64,000 nt of DNA from Atherix ibis. Its lineage: Eukaryota; Arthropoda; Insecta; Diptera; Athericidae. A program made the position numbers and the translations under genes. Below are positions 1 through 13,533 of this stretch, in pieces; within the stretch, counting starts at the first letter, position 1, and the number at the start of each line of letters is the position of its first letter. The stretch covers positions 19,569,933-19,633,932 of the forward strand of contig OY282608.1 of assembly GCA_958298945.1 (NCBI GenBank), written 5' to 3'. The notes under the pieces were generated by a model, which saw only the letters and a list, made by a program, of their open reading frames with translations, was not told the DNA's origin and made no database searches.

Positions 1-1461
1 CAAACCTACAAACCAACAAGCCAACAAACCAACAAACCAACAAACCAACAAGCCAACAAACCAACAAACAAATAAACCAACAAACCAACAAACCAACAAA
101 CCAACAAACCAACAAACTAACAAACCAACAAGCCAAAAAACCAACAAACCAACAAGCCAACAAACCAACAAACCAACAAACCAACAAGCCAACAAGTCAA
201 CAAACCAACAAACCAACAAGCCAGCAAACCAACAAACCAACATGCCAACAAACCAACAAACTAAGTAGCCAACAAGCCAACAAACCAACAAACCAACAAG
301 CCAACAAGCCAACAAACCAACAAATCAACAAGCCAACAAACCAACAAACCAACATACCAACAAGCCAACAAACCAACAAACAAATAAACCAATAAACCAA
401 CAAACCAACAAACCAACAAACCAACAAACCAAAAAACCAACAAACCAACAATCCAACAAGCCAACAAACTAACAAACCAACAAACCAAAAAACCAACAAA
501 CCATCAAACGAACAAAGCAACAAGCCAACAAGCCAACAAACCAACAAACCAACAAGCCAACAAACCAACAAACCAACAAGCCAACAAGCTAACAAACCAA
601 CAAACCAACAAACCAACAAGCCAACAAACCAACAAACCAACAAGCCAACAAGCCGGCAAACCAACAAACCAACAAACCAACAAGCCAACAAACCAACAAA
701 CCAACAAACCAAAAAACCAAAAAAACCAACAAACCAACAAGCCAACAAGCCAAAAAACCAACAAACTAACAAACCAACAAGCCAACAAACCAACAAACCA
801 ACAAGCCAACTAGCCAACAAACCAACAAACCAACAAAGCAAAAAACCAACAAACCATCAAACGAACACAGCAACAAGCCAACAAGCCAACAAACCAACAA
901 ACCAACAAGCCAACAAACCAACGAACCAACAAGCCAACAAGCCAACAAACCAACAAACCAACAAACCAACAAGCCAACAAACCAACAAACCAACAAGACA
1001 ACAAGCCGACAAACCAACAAACCAACAAACCAACAAGCCAACAAACCAACAAGCCAAAAAACCAACAAACGAACAAACCACGTAACCAAAAAGCCAACAA
1101 ACTAACAAACCAACAAACCAACAAGCCAACAAGTCAACAAACCAACAAACCAACAAGCCAGCAAACCAACAAACCAACATGCCAACAAACCAACAAACTA
1201 AGTAGCCAACAAGCCAACAAACCAACAAGCCAACAAGCCAACAAACCAACAAACCAACAAGCCACCAAACCAAGTAACCAAAAAGCCAACAAACTAACAA
1301 ACCAACAAGCCAACAAGCCAACAAACCAACAAACCAACAAAGCAACAAGTCAACAAGCCAACAAACTAACAAACCAACAAGCCAACAAACCAACAAACCA
1401 ACAAGCCAACAAGCCAACAAACCAACAAACCAACAAACCAACAAGCCAACAAACCAACAAA
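1..1461. repeat. Segment R, copy 1 (window-edge tail of a probable earlier HOR copy)
   Basis: Positions 1-1461 align without gaps to 5792-7252 (offset 5791). One substitution was seen, A at 432 against G at 6223. The match runs off the left edge of the window and ends sharply at 1461/7252, where this copy goes on with an AAAGC unit and the other with AAACCC. The segment carries a distinctive landmark set: CAACATGCC followed by CTAAGTAGCC, a GCCGGC-containing unit near 652, a 9-base slip near 718, and an ACGTAACC unit near 1079. The likeliest reading is that it is the right-hand part of a 9.1 kb HOR copy lying mostly outside the window. Confidence 0.85.
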
Positions 1462-2981
1462 GCAACAAGCCAACAAGCCAACAAGCCAACAAACCAACAA
1501 GCCAACAAACCAACAAACCAACAAACCAACAAGCCAACAAACCAACAAACCAACAAACCAACAAAGCAACAAGCCAACAAGCCAACAAGCCAACAAACCA
1601 ACAAGCCAACAAACCAACAAACCAACAAGCCAACAAGCCAACAAACCAACAAACCAACAAGCCAACAAACCAACAAACCAACAAACCAACAAACCAACAA
1701 GCCAACAAACCAACAAACAAATAAACCAACAAACCAACAAACCAACAAAGCAACAAACCAACAAACCAAAAAACCAACAAACCAACAAGCCAACAAACCA
1801 ACAAACCAACAAACCAACAAAGCAACAAGCCAACAAGCCAACAAGCCAACAAACCAACAAGCCAACAAACCAACAAACCAACAAACCAACAAGCCAACAA
1901 ACCAACAAACCAACAAACCAACAAACCAACAAAGCAACAAGCCAACAAGCCAACAAGCCAACAAGCCAACAAACCAACAAGCCAACAAACCAACAAACCA
2001 ACAAACCAACAAGCCAACAAACCAACAAACAAATAAACCAACAAACCAACAAACCAACAAACCAACAAACCAACAAACCAACAAACCAACAAACCAAAAA
2101 ACCAACAAACCAACAAACCAACAAGTCAAGAAGCCAACAAACCATCAAACCAACAAACCAACAAGCCAACAAACCAACAAACCAACAAGCCAACAAACCA
2201 ACAAACCAACAAACCAACAAACCAACAAGCCAACAAACCAACAAGCCAACAAACCAACAAACAAATAAACCAACAAACCAAAAAACCAACAAACCAACAA
2301 ACCAAGAAACCAATAAACCAACAAACAAATAAACCAACAAACCAACAAACCAACAAACCAACAAACCAACAAACAAATAAACAAACAAACCAACAAACCA
2401 ACAAACCAACAAACCAACAAACAAATAAACAAAAAAACCAACAAACCAACAAACCAACAAACCAACAAACCAAATAACCAACAAACCAACAAACGAACAA
2501 ACCAACAAACCAACAATTTAACAAACCAACAAACCAACAAACCTACAATCCAACAAACCAACAAACAAATAAACCAACAAACCAACAAACCAAGAAACCA
2601 AAAAACCAACAAACCAACAAACCAACAAGCCAACAAACCAACAAACCAACAAGCCAACAAGCCAACAAACCAACAAACCAACAAGCCAACAAACCAACAA
2701 ACCAACAAACCAACAAACCAACAAACCAAAAAACCAACAAACCAATAAGCCAACAAACCAACAAACCAACAAGCCAACAAACCAACAAGCCAACAAACCA
2801 ACAAACCAACAAACCAAGTAACCAAAAAGCCAACAAGCCAAAAAACATACAAACCAACAAGCCAACAAACCAACAAACCAACAAACTAACAAGCCAACAA
2901 ACCAACAAACAAATAAACCAACAAACCAAAAAACCAACAAACCAACAATCCAAAAAACCAACAAACCAACAAACCAAAAAG
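1462..2981. repeat. Linker block between segment R and HOR copy I
   Basis: This is octamer satellite not shared with the second 9.1 kb copy. It contains runs of the AAATAAAC unit, a GTCAAGAAGCC landmark at about 2125, and a TTT-containing landmark (CAATTTAAC) near 2514. The block from about 1.92 to 2.98 kb is closely repeated at about 28.49-29.53 kb (offset 26552-26568), again just left of a 9.1 kb HOR copy, so the linker seems to have travelled with the HOR. No non-satellite sequence is present. Confidence 0.7.
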
Positions 2982-3062
2982 CCAACAAGCCAACAAACCA
3001 ACAAACCAACAAACCAACAAGCCAACAAACCAACAAGCCAACAAAACATCAAACAAACAAAC

Positions 3063-3079
3063 CAAGTAATAAAAAAGCC
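3063..3079 (+). repeat. Landmark CAAGTAATAAAAAAGCC (one of ten)
   Basis: This 17-base two-unit variant occurs at 3063, 5413, 12156, 14514, 26696, 29616, 31990, 34125, 36942 and 37438, and nowhere right of 37.5 kb. It is usually preceded by CAAAACAAC and followed by CAACAAAC then TAACAAAC (or TAGCAAAC). It marks the left-hand domain and gives the offsets 9093, 9101, 2135 and 496 used to define the duplications. Confidence 0.9.
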
Positions 3080-4430
3080 AACAAACTAACAAACCAACAA
3101 ACCAACAAACCAACAAACCAACAAGCCAAGAAGCCAACAAACCAACAAGCCAACAAGCCAACAAACCAACAAACCAACAAGCCAACAAACCAACAAACCA
3201 ACAAACCAACAAGCCAACAAACCAACAAACAAATAAACCAACAAACCAAAAAACCAACAAACCAACAGACCAACAAACTAACAAGCCATTAAACCAACAA
3301 ACCAAAAAACCAACAAGCCAACAAACCAACAAACAAATAAACCAACAAACCAACAAACCAACAAACCAACAAAGCAACAACCCAACAAACCAAAAAACCA
3401 ACAAACCAACAAACCAACAAGCCAACAAGCCAACAAACCAACAAACCAACAAGCCAACAAGCCAACAAACCAACAAACCAACAAGCCAACAAACCAACAA
3501 ACCAACAAACCAACAAGCCAACAAACCAACAAACCAACAAACCAACAAACCAACAAAGCAACAAGCCAACAAGCCAACAAACCAACAAGCCAACAAACCA
3601 ACAAACCAACAAACCAACAAGCCAACAAACCAACAAACAAATAAACCAACAAACCAACAAACCAACAAACCAACAAACCAACAAACCAAAAAACCAACAA
3701 ACCAACAAACCAACAAGCCAACAAGCCAATAAACCAACAAACCAACAAACCAACAAGCCAACAAACCAACAAACCAACAAGCCAACAAACCAACAAACCA
3801 ACAAACCAACAAGCCAACAAACCAACAAACCAAAAAACCATCAAACGAACAAAGCAACAAGCCAACAAGCCAACAAACCAACAAACCAAGAAACCAACAA
3901 ACCAACAAACCAACAAACCCACAAACCAAAAAAAACACAAACCAATAAACCAACAAACAAATAAGCCAACGAACCAACAAACCAAAAATCCAACAAATAA
4001 ATAAACAAACAAACCAACAAACCAACAAACCAACAAACCAACAAACCAAATAACCAACAAACCAACAAACGAACAAACGAACAAACCAACAAACCAATAA
4101 ACCAACAAACCAACAAACCCACAAACCAACAAACCAACAAACAAATAAACCAACAAACCAACAAACCAACGAACCAACAAACCAAAAAACCAACAAACCA
4201 ACAAGCCAACAAGCCAACAATCCACCAAACTAACAAACCAACCAGCCAACAAACCAATAAACCAACAAGCCAACAAGCCAACAAACCAACAAACCCACAA
4301 GCCAACAAACAAACAAACCAACAAACCAACAAACCAACAAACCAAAAAACCAACAAACCAATAAGCCAACAAACCAACAAACCAACAAGCCAACAAACCA
4401 ACAAGCCAACAAACCAACAAACCAACAAAA

Positions 4431-4440
4431 CAATTACCCA
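4431..4440 (+). repeat. Landmark CAATTACCCA, HOR copy I
   Basis: A rare variant unit with an adjacent TT. It occurs four times in the window (4431, 13524, 31008, 33151), always followed by AAATGAAC and ACCACCAAATC units. Spacings of 9093, 17484 and 2143 bases match the HOR and 2.14 kb duplication offsets. Confidence 0.9.
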
Positions 4441-5791
4441 ACAAACCAACAAATGAACAAACCACCAAATCAACAAACCAACAAACCAATAAACCAACAA
4501 ACCTACAAACCAACAAACCAACAAACAAATAAACCAACAAACAACAAACCAACAAACCAACAAACAAATAAACAAACAAACCAACAAACCAACAAACCAA
4601 CAAACCAACAAACCAACAAACCAACAAACCAAATAACCAACAAACCAACAAACGAACAAACCAACAAACCAAGAAACCAACAAACCTACAATCCAACAAA
4701 CCAACAAACAAATAAACCAACAAACCAACAAACCAACAAACCAAAAAACCAACAAACCAACAAGCCAACAAGCCAACAAACCACCAAACAAACAAACCAA
4801 CAAGCCAACAAACCAACAAACCAACAAACCAACAAACCAACAAGTCAACAATCCAACAAACCAACAAACCAACAAGCCAACAAACCAACAAACCAACAAA
4901 CCAAAAAACCAACAGACTAATAAACCAACAAACCAACAAGCCAACAAACCAACAAACCAACAAACCAAGTAACCAAAAAGCCAACAAACTAACAAACCAA
5001 CAAGCCAACAAACCAACAAACCAACAAACCAACAAACCAACAAGCCAACAAACCAACAAACCAACAAACAAATAAACCAACGAACCAACAAACCAACAAA
5101 CCAACAAACCAACAAACCAAAAACCAACAAACCAACAAACCAACAAGCCAACAAGCCAACAAACCAACAAACCAACAAGCCAACAAGCCAAAAAACCTAC
5201 AAACCAACAAGCCAACAAACCAACAAACCAACAAACCAACAAGCCAACAAACCAACAAACAAATAAACCAACAAACCAAAAAACCAACAAACCAACAAAC
5301 CAAAAAACCAACAAACCAACAAACCAACAAACCAACAAGCCAACAAACCAACAAACCAACAAACCAACAAGCCAACAAACCAACAAGCCAACAAAACAAC
5401 AAACCAACAAACCAAGTAATAAAAAAGCCAACAAACTAGCAAACCAACAAGCCAACAAGCCAACAAGCCAACAAACCAATAAACCAACAAAGCAACAAGC
5501 CAACAAGCCAACAAACCAACAAACCAACAAACCAACAAGCCAACAAACCAACAAACCGACAAACCAACAAGCCAACAAGTCAACAAACCAACAAACCAAC
5601 AAGCCAGCAAACCAACAAACCAACATGCCAACAAACCAACAAACTAAGTAGCCAACAAGCCAACAAACCAACAAGCCAACAAGCCAACAAACCAACAAAC
5701 CAACAAGCCAACAAACCAACAAACCAACAAACCAACAAACCAACAAGCCAACAAGCCCACAAACCAACAAACCAACAAGCCAACAAGCCAA

Positions 5792-7252
5792 CAAACCTAC
5801 AAACCAACAAGCCAACAAACCAACAAACCAACAAACCAACAAGCCAACAAACCAACAAACAAATAAACCAACAAACCAACAAACCAACAAACCAACAAAC
5901 CAACAAACTAACAAACCAACAAGCCAAAAAACCAACAAACCAACAAGCCAACAAACCAACAAACCAACAAACCAACAAGCCAACAAGTCAACAAACCAAC
6001 AAACCAACAAGCCAGCAAACCAACAAACCAACATGCCAACAAACCAACAAACTAAGTAGCCAACAAGCCAACAAACCAACAAACCAACAAGCCAACAAGC
6101 CAACAAACCAACAAATCAACAAGCCAACAAACCAACAAACCAACATACCAACAAGCCAACAAACCAACAAACAAATAAACCAATAAACCAACAAACCAAC
6201 AAACCAACAAACCAACAAACCAGAAAACCAACAAACCAACAATCCAACAAGCCAACAAACTAACAAACCAACAAACCAAAAAACCAACAAACCATCAAAC
6301 GAACAAAGCAACAAGCCAACAAGCCAACAAACCAACAAACCAACAAGCCAACAAACCAACAAACCAACAAGCCAACAAGCTAACAAACCAACAAACCAAC
6401 AAACCAACAAGCCAACAAACCAACAAACCAACAAGCCAACAAGCCGGCAAACCAACAAACCAACAAACCAACAAGCCAACAAACCAACAAACCAACAAAC
6501 CAAAAAACCAAAAAAACCAACAAACCAACAAGCCAACAAGCCAAAAAACCAACAAACTAACAAACCAACAAGCCAACAAACCAACAAACCAACAAGCCAA
6601 CTAGCCAACAAACCAACAAACCAACAAAGCAAAAAACCAACAAACCATCAAACGAACACAGCAACAAGCCAACAAGCCAACAAACCAACAAACCAACAAG
6701 CCAACAAACCAACGAACCAACAAGCCAACAAGCCAACAAACCAACAAACCAACAAACCAACAAGCCAACAAACCAACAAACCAACAAGACAACAAGCCGA
6801 CAAACCAACAAACCAACAAACCAACAAGCCAACAAACCAACAAGCCAAAAAACCAACAAACGAACAAACCACGTAACCAAAAAGCCAACAAACTAACAAA
6901 CCAACAAACCAACAAGCCAACAAGTCAACAAACCAACAAACCAACAAGCCAGCAAACCAACAAACCAACATGCCAACAAACCAACAAACTAAGTAGCCAA
7001 CAAGCCAACAAACCAACAAGCCAACAAGCCAACAAACCAACAAACCAACAAGCCACCAAACCAAGTAACCAAAAAGCCAACAAACTAACAAACCAACAAG
7101 CCAACAAGCCAACAAACCAACAAACCAACAAAGCAACAAGTCAACAAGCCAACAAACTAACAAACCAACAAGCCAACAAACCAACAAACCAACAAGCCAA
7201 CAAGCCAACAAACCAACAAACCAACAAACCAACAAGCCAACAAACCAACAAA
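5792..7252. repeat. Segment R, copy 2 (inside HOR copy I)
   Basis: This 1461-base stretch equals window positions 1-1461 except for G instead of A at 6223. It is repeated in HOR copy II at 14893-16361 with an extra octamer. At 6223 HOR copy II carries A, so the G here is private to this copy. The right boundary at 7252 is the point where window copy 1 diverges; HOR copies I and II continue together past it. Confidence 0.85.
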
Positions 7253-10200
7253 CCCACAAGCCAACAAACCAACAAGACAACAAACCAACAAACCAACAAA
7301 ACAACAAGCCAACAAGCCAACAAACCAACAAACCAACAAGCCAACAAACCAACAAACAAATAAACCAACAAACCAACAAAACAACAAACCAACAAACCAA
7401 CAAACCAACAAACCAAAAAACCAACAAACCAAAAAACCAACAAGCCAACAAACCAACAAACTAACAAACCAACAAGCCAACAAACCAAGAAACCAACAAG
7501 CCAACAAGACAACAAACCAAAACCAACAACCCAAAAAACCAACAAACCAACAAACCATGAAACGAACAAAGCAACAAGCCAACAAGCCAACAAACCAACA
7601 AACCAACAAACCAACAAACCAACAAGCCAACAAACCAACAAACAAATAAACCAACAAACCAACAAACCAACAAACCACCAAACCAACAAACCAACAAACC
7701 AGCAAACCAACAAACCAACAAACCAACAAACAAACAAACCAACAAACCAACAAACCAACAAACTAACAAACCAACAAACCAACAAACCAACAAACCAACA
7801 AACGAACAAACCAACAAAACAAGAAGCCAACAAGGCAACAAACCAACAAACCAACAAACCAACAAACCACCAAGCCAACAAACCAACAAACCAACAAACC
7901 AACAAACCTACAAGCCAACAAACCAACAAACCTACAAACTAACAAACTATAAAGCCAACAACCCAACAAACCAACAAGCCAACAAACCAAGTAACCAACA
8001 AACCTACAAGCCAACAAGCCAACAAGCCAACAAACCAATAAACCAACAAGCCAACAAACCAACAAACCAACAAACCAACAAGCCAACAAACCAGCAAACC
8101 AAAAAACGAACAAACCAACAAGCCAACAAACCAACAAACCAACAAACTAAGTAACAAACAAGCCAACAAACCAACAAACCAACAAACCAACAAACCAACA
8201 ACCCAACAAGCCAACAAGCCAACAAACCAACAAACCAACAAACCAACAAGCCAACAAGCCAACAAACCAACAAACCAACAAATCAACAAACCAACACACC
8301 AATAAGCCAACAAGCCAACAAACCAAAAAACCAACAAACAAATAAACCAACAAACCAACAAACCAAGAAACAAACAAACCAACAAACGAACAAACGAACA
8401 AACCAGCAAACAAACAAACCAACAAACCAACAAACCAACAAACAAATAAACCAACAAACCAACAAACCAACAATCCACCAAACCAACAAACCAACAAACC
8501 AGCAAACCAACAAACCAACAAACCAACAAACCAACAAACAAACAAACCAACAAACCAACAAACCAACAAACCAACAAACCAACAAACCAACAAACCAACA
8601 AACCAACAAACCAACAAGCCAACAAGCCAACAAACCAACAAACCAACAAACCAACAAACCAACAAACAAATAAACCAACAAACCAACAAACCAACAACCC
8701 AACAAACCAACAAACCAACAAACCAACAAACGAACAAACCAAAAAAACCATACAAACCAACAAACCAAGAAGCCAACAAACCAACAAACCAACAAAACAA
8801 CAAACCAACAAACCAAGTAACCAACAAACCAACAAACGAACAAACCAACAAACCAACAAACCAACAAGCCAACAAACCAACAAACCAACAAACCAAGTAA
8901 CCAAAAAGCCAACAAACTAATAAACCAACAAGCCAACAAGCCAACAAACCAACAAACCAATAAAGCAACAAGCCAACAAGCCAATAAACCAACAAACCAA
9001 CAAACCAACAAGCCAACAAGCCTACAAACCAACAAACCAACAAACCAACAAGCCAACAAACCAACAAATCAACAAACTAAGTAACCAACAAGCCAACAAA
9101 CCAACAAACCAACAAGCCAACAAGCCAGCAAACCAACAAACCAAAAGCCAACAAACCAACAAACTAACAAACCAAAAAACCAACAAACCAACAAGCTAAC
9201 AAACCAACAAGCCAACAAGCCAACAAACCAACAAACCAACAAACCAAGTAACCAAAAAGCCAACAAACTAACAAACCAACAAGCCAACAAGCCAACAAAC
9301 CAACAAACCAACAAAGCAACAAGCCAACAAGCCAACAAACCAACAAACCAACAAGCCAACAAACCAACAAACCAACAAGCCAACAAGCCAACAAACCAAC
9401 AAACCAACAAACCAACAAGCCAACAAACCAACAAACCAACAAGCCAACAAGCCAACAAACCAACAAACCAACAAGCCAACAAACCAACAAACCAACAAAC
9501 CAACAAACCAACAAACCAACAAACCAACAAACCAACAAGCCAACAAGCCAACAAACCAACAAACCAACAAACCAACAAACCAACAAGCCAACAAACCAAC
9601 AAGCCAACAAACCAACAAACCAACAAACCAAGTAACCAAAAAGCCAACAAACTAACAAACCAACAAGCCAACAAGCCAACAAACCAACAAACCAACAAAG
9701 CAACAAGCCAACAAGCCAACAAGCCAACAAACCAACAAGCCAACAAACCAACAAACCAACAAACCAACAAGCCAACAAACCAACAAACAAATAAACCAAC
9801 AAACCAACAAACCAACAAACCAACAAACCAACAAACCAACAGACCAAAAAACCAACAAACCAACAAACCAACAAGCCAACAAGCCAACAAGCCAACAAAC
9901 CAACAAACCAACAAGTCAACAAGCCAACAAACCAACAAACCAACAAGCCAACAAACCAAGAAACCAACAAACCAACAAGCCAACAAACCAACAAACAAAT
10001 AAACCAACAAACCAAAAAACCAACAAACCAACAAACCAACAAACCAACAAACCAACAAACAAACAAGCCAACAAGCCAACAAACCAACAAACCAACAAGC
10101 CAACAAACCAACAAACCAACAACCCAACATGCCAACAAACCAACAAATCAACAAATCAACAAACCAACAAACCAAGAAACCAACAAACCAACAAACCAAC

Positions 10201-13200
10201 AAACCAAAAAACCAACAAACCAACAAACCATCAAACGAACAAACCAACAAACCAACAAACCAACAAACCAACAAACCAAAAAACCAACAAACCAACAAAC
10301 CAACAAGCCAACAAACCTACAAACAACAAACAAATTAACCAACAAACCAACAAATGAACAAACCAACAAACCAACAAACCAACAAATCAATAAGCCAAGA
10401 AACCCACAAACCAACAAACCAACAAACCAACAAACAAATAAACAAACAAACCAACAAACCAACAAACTAACAAACCAACAAACCAAATAACCAACAAACC
10501 AACAAACGAACAAACCAACAAACCAACAAACCAACAAACCAACAAATCTACAAACCAACAAACCAACAAACAAATAAACCAACAAACCAACAAACCAACA
10601 AACTAAAAAACCAACAAACCAACAAGCCAACAAGCCAACAAACCACCAAATTAACAAACCAACAAGCCAACAAACCAACAAACCAACAAGCCAACAAGCC
10701 AACAAGCCAACAAACCAACAAGCCAACAAACCAACAAACCAACAAACCAACAAACCAACAAACCAAAAAACCAACAAACCAAGAAGCCAACCAACCAACA
10801 AACCAAAAAGCCAACAAACCAAAAAGCCAACGAACCAACAAACCAACAAACCAAGTAACCAAAAAGCCAACAAACTAACAAACCAACAAGCCAACAAGCC
10901 AACAAACCAAGAAACCAACAAAGCAACAAGCCAACAAGCCAACAAACCAACAAACCAACAACCCAACAAACCAACAAACCAACAAACCAACAAGCCAACA
11001 AACCAACAAACAAATAAACCAACAAACCAACAAACCAACAAACCAACAAACCAACAAACCAAAAAACCAACAAACCAACAAACCAACAAGCCAACAAGCC
11101 AACAAACCAACAAACCAACAAGCCAACAAGCCAACAAACCAACAAACCAACAAGCCAACAAACCAACAAACCAACAAACCAACAAGCCAACAAACCAACA
11201 AACAAATAAACCAACAAACCAAAAAACCAACAAATCAACAAACCAACAAACCAACAAACCAACAAGCCATTAAACCAACAAACCAAAAAACCAACAAGCC
11301 AACAAACCAACAAACAAATAAACCAACAAACCAACAAACCAACAAACCAACAAAGCAACAAACCAACAAACCAAAAAACCAACAAACCAACAAACCAACA
11401 AGCGAACAAGCCAACAAACCAACAAACCAACAAGCCAACAAGCCAACAAACCAACAAACCAACAAGCCAACAAACCAACAAACCAACAAACCAACAAGCC
11501 AACAAACCAACAAGCCAACAAACCAACAAACCAACAAACCAACAAGCCAACAAACCAACAAACAAATAAACCAACAAACCAACAAACCAACAAACCAACA
11601 AACCAACAAACCAAAAAACCAACAAACCAACAAACCTACAAGCCAACAAGCCAACAAACCAACAAACCAACAAGCCAACAAGCCAACAAACCAACAAACC
11701 AACAAGCCAACAAACCAACAAACCAACAAACCAACAAGCCAACAAACCAACAAACAAATAAACCAACAAACCAAAAAACCAACAAATCAACAAACCAACA
11801 AACCAACAAACCAACAAGCCATTAAACCAACAAACCAAAAAACCAACAAGCCAACAAACCAACAAACAAATAAACCAACAAACCAACAAACCAACAAACC
11901 AACAAAGCAACAAACCAACAAACCAAAAAACCAACAAACCAACAAACCAACAAGCGAACAAGCCAACAAACCAACAAACCAACAAGCCAACAAGCCAACA
12001 AACCAACAAACCAACAAGCCAACAAACCAACAAACCAACAAACCAACAAGCCAACAAACCAACAAACCATCAAACCAACAAGCCAACAAACCAACAAACC
12101 AACAAACCAACAAGCCAACAAACCAACAAGCCAACAAAACAACAAACAAACAAACCAAGTAATAAAAAAGCCAACAAACTAACAAACCAACAAACCAACA
12201 AACCAACAAACCAACAAGCCAAGAAGCCAACAAACCAACAAGCCAACAAGCCAACAAACCAACAAACCAACAAGCCAACAAACCAACAAACCAACAAACC
12301 AACAAGCCAACAAACCAACAAACAAATAAACCAACAAACCAAAAAACCAACAAACCAACAGACCAACAAACTAACAAGCCATTAAACCAACAAACCAAAA
12401 AACCAACAAGCCAACAAACCAACAAACAAATAAACCAACAAACCAACAAACCAACAAACCAACAAAGCAACAACCCAACAAACCAAAAAACCAACAAACC
12501 AACAAACCAACAAGCCAACAAGCCAACAAACCAACAAACCAACAAGCCAACAAGCCAACAAACCAACAAACCAACAAGCCAACAAACCAACAAACCAACA
12601 AACCAACAAGCCAACAAACCAACAAACCAACAAACCAACAAACCAACAAAGCAACAAGCCAACAAGCCAACAAACCAACAAGCCAACAAACCAACAAACC
12701 AACAAACCAACAAGCCAACAAACCAACAAACAAATAAACCAACAAACCAACAAACCAACAAACCAACAAACCAACAAACCAAAAAACCAACAAACCAACA
12801 AACCAACAAGCCAACAAGCCAATAAACCAACAAACCAACAAACCAACAAGCCAACAAACCAACAAACCAACAAGCCAACAAACCAACAAACCAACAAACC
12901 AACAAGCCAACAAACCAACAAACCAAAAAACCATCAAACGAACAAAGCAACAAGCCAACAAGCCAACAAACCAACAAACCAAGAAACCAACAAACCAACA
13001 AACCAACAAACCCACAAACCAAAAAAAACACAAACCAATAAACCAACAAACAAATAAGCCAACGAACCAACAAACCAAAAATCCAACAAATAAATAAACA
13101 AACAAACCAACAAACCAACAAACCAACAAACCAACAAACCAAATAACCAACAAACCAACAAACGAACAAACGAACAAACCAACAAACCAATAAACCAACA

Positions 13201-13523
13201 AACCAACAAACCCACAAACCAACAAACCAACAAACAAATAAACCAACAAACCAACAAACCAACGAACCAACAAACCAAAAAACCAACAAACCAACAAGCC
13301 AACAAGCCAACAAACCACCAAACTAACAAACCAACCAGCCAACAAACCAATAAACCAACAAGCCAACAAGCCAACAAACCAACAAACCCACAAGCCAACA
13401 AACAAACAAACCAACAAACCAACAAACCAACAAACCAAAAAACCAACAAACCAATAAGCCAACAAACCAACAAACCAACAAGCCAACAAACCAACAAGCC
13501 AACAAACCAACAAACCAACAAAA

Positions 13524-13533
13524 CAATTACCCA
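13524..13533 (+). repeat. Landmark CAATTACCCA, HOR copy II
   Basis: The same landmark 9093 bases right of the one at 4431, confirming collinearity of HOR copies I and II at this point. Confidence 0.9.

Larger units (their letters stand above)
2982..12074. repeat. 9.1 kb higher-order repeat, copy I
   Basis: This copy aligns with 12075-21221. The offset is 9093 at the left end and rises in steps to 9101, 9109 and 9141, then falls to 9140, as 8, 8 and 32 bases are gained and 1 base lost in copy II. Shared landmarks in the same order include CAAGTAATAAAAAAGCC at 3063 and 5413, CAATTACCCA at 4431, CAACATGCC near 5620, ACGTAACC near 6870 and an ACCATGAAAC unit near 7554. The left edge is set by the mismatch at 2981 against 12074. 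The length is not a multiple of 8 because of internal phase slips. The copy contains segment R at 5792-7252. Confidence 0.9.

Noticed and set aside
4453..4920. 155-codon + strand frame rich in N, Q, K, P and T (also at 13546 and 31030) as an N/Q-rich protein
   Set aside because: It is the + strand reading of the same octamer (NKPTNQQT), begun by the chance ATG in the AAATGAAC unit after CAATTACCCA. There is no composition shift or codon signal relative to its surroundings.
6870..6890. CENP-B-like box or other centromere protein site
   Set aside because: CG-containing units such as ACGTAACC and AACGAAC do not fit the CENP-B box pattern, and no other match was seen.
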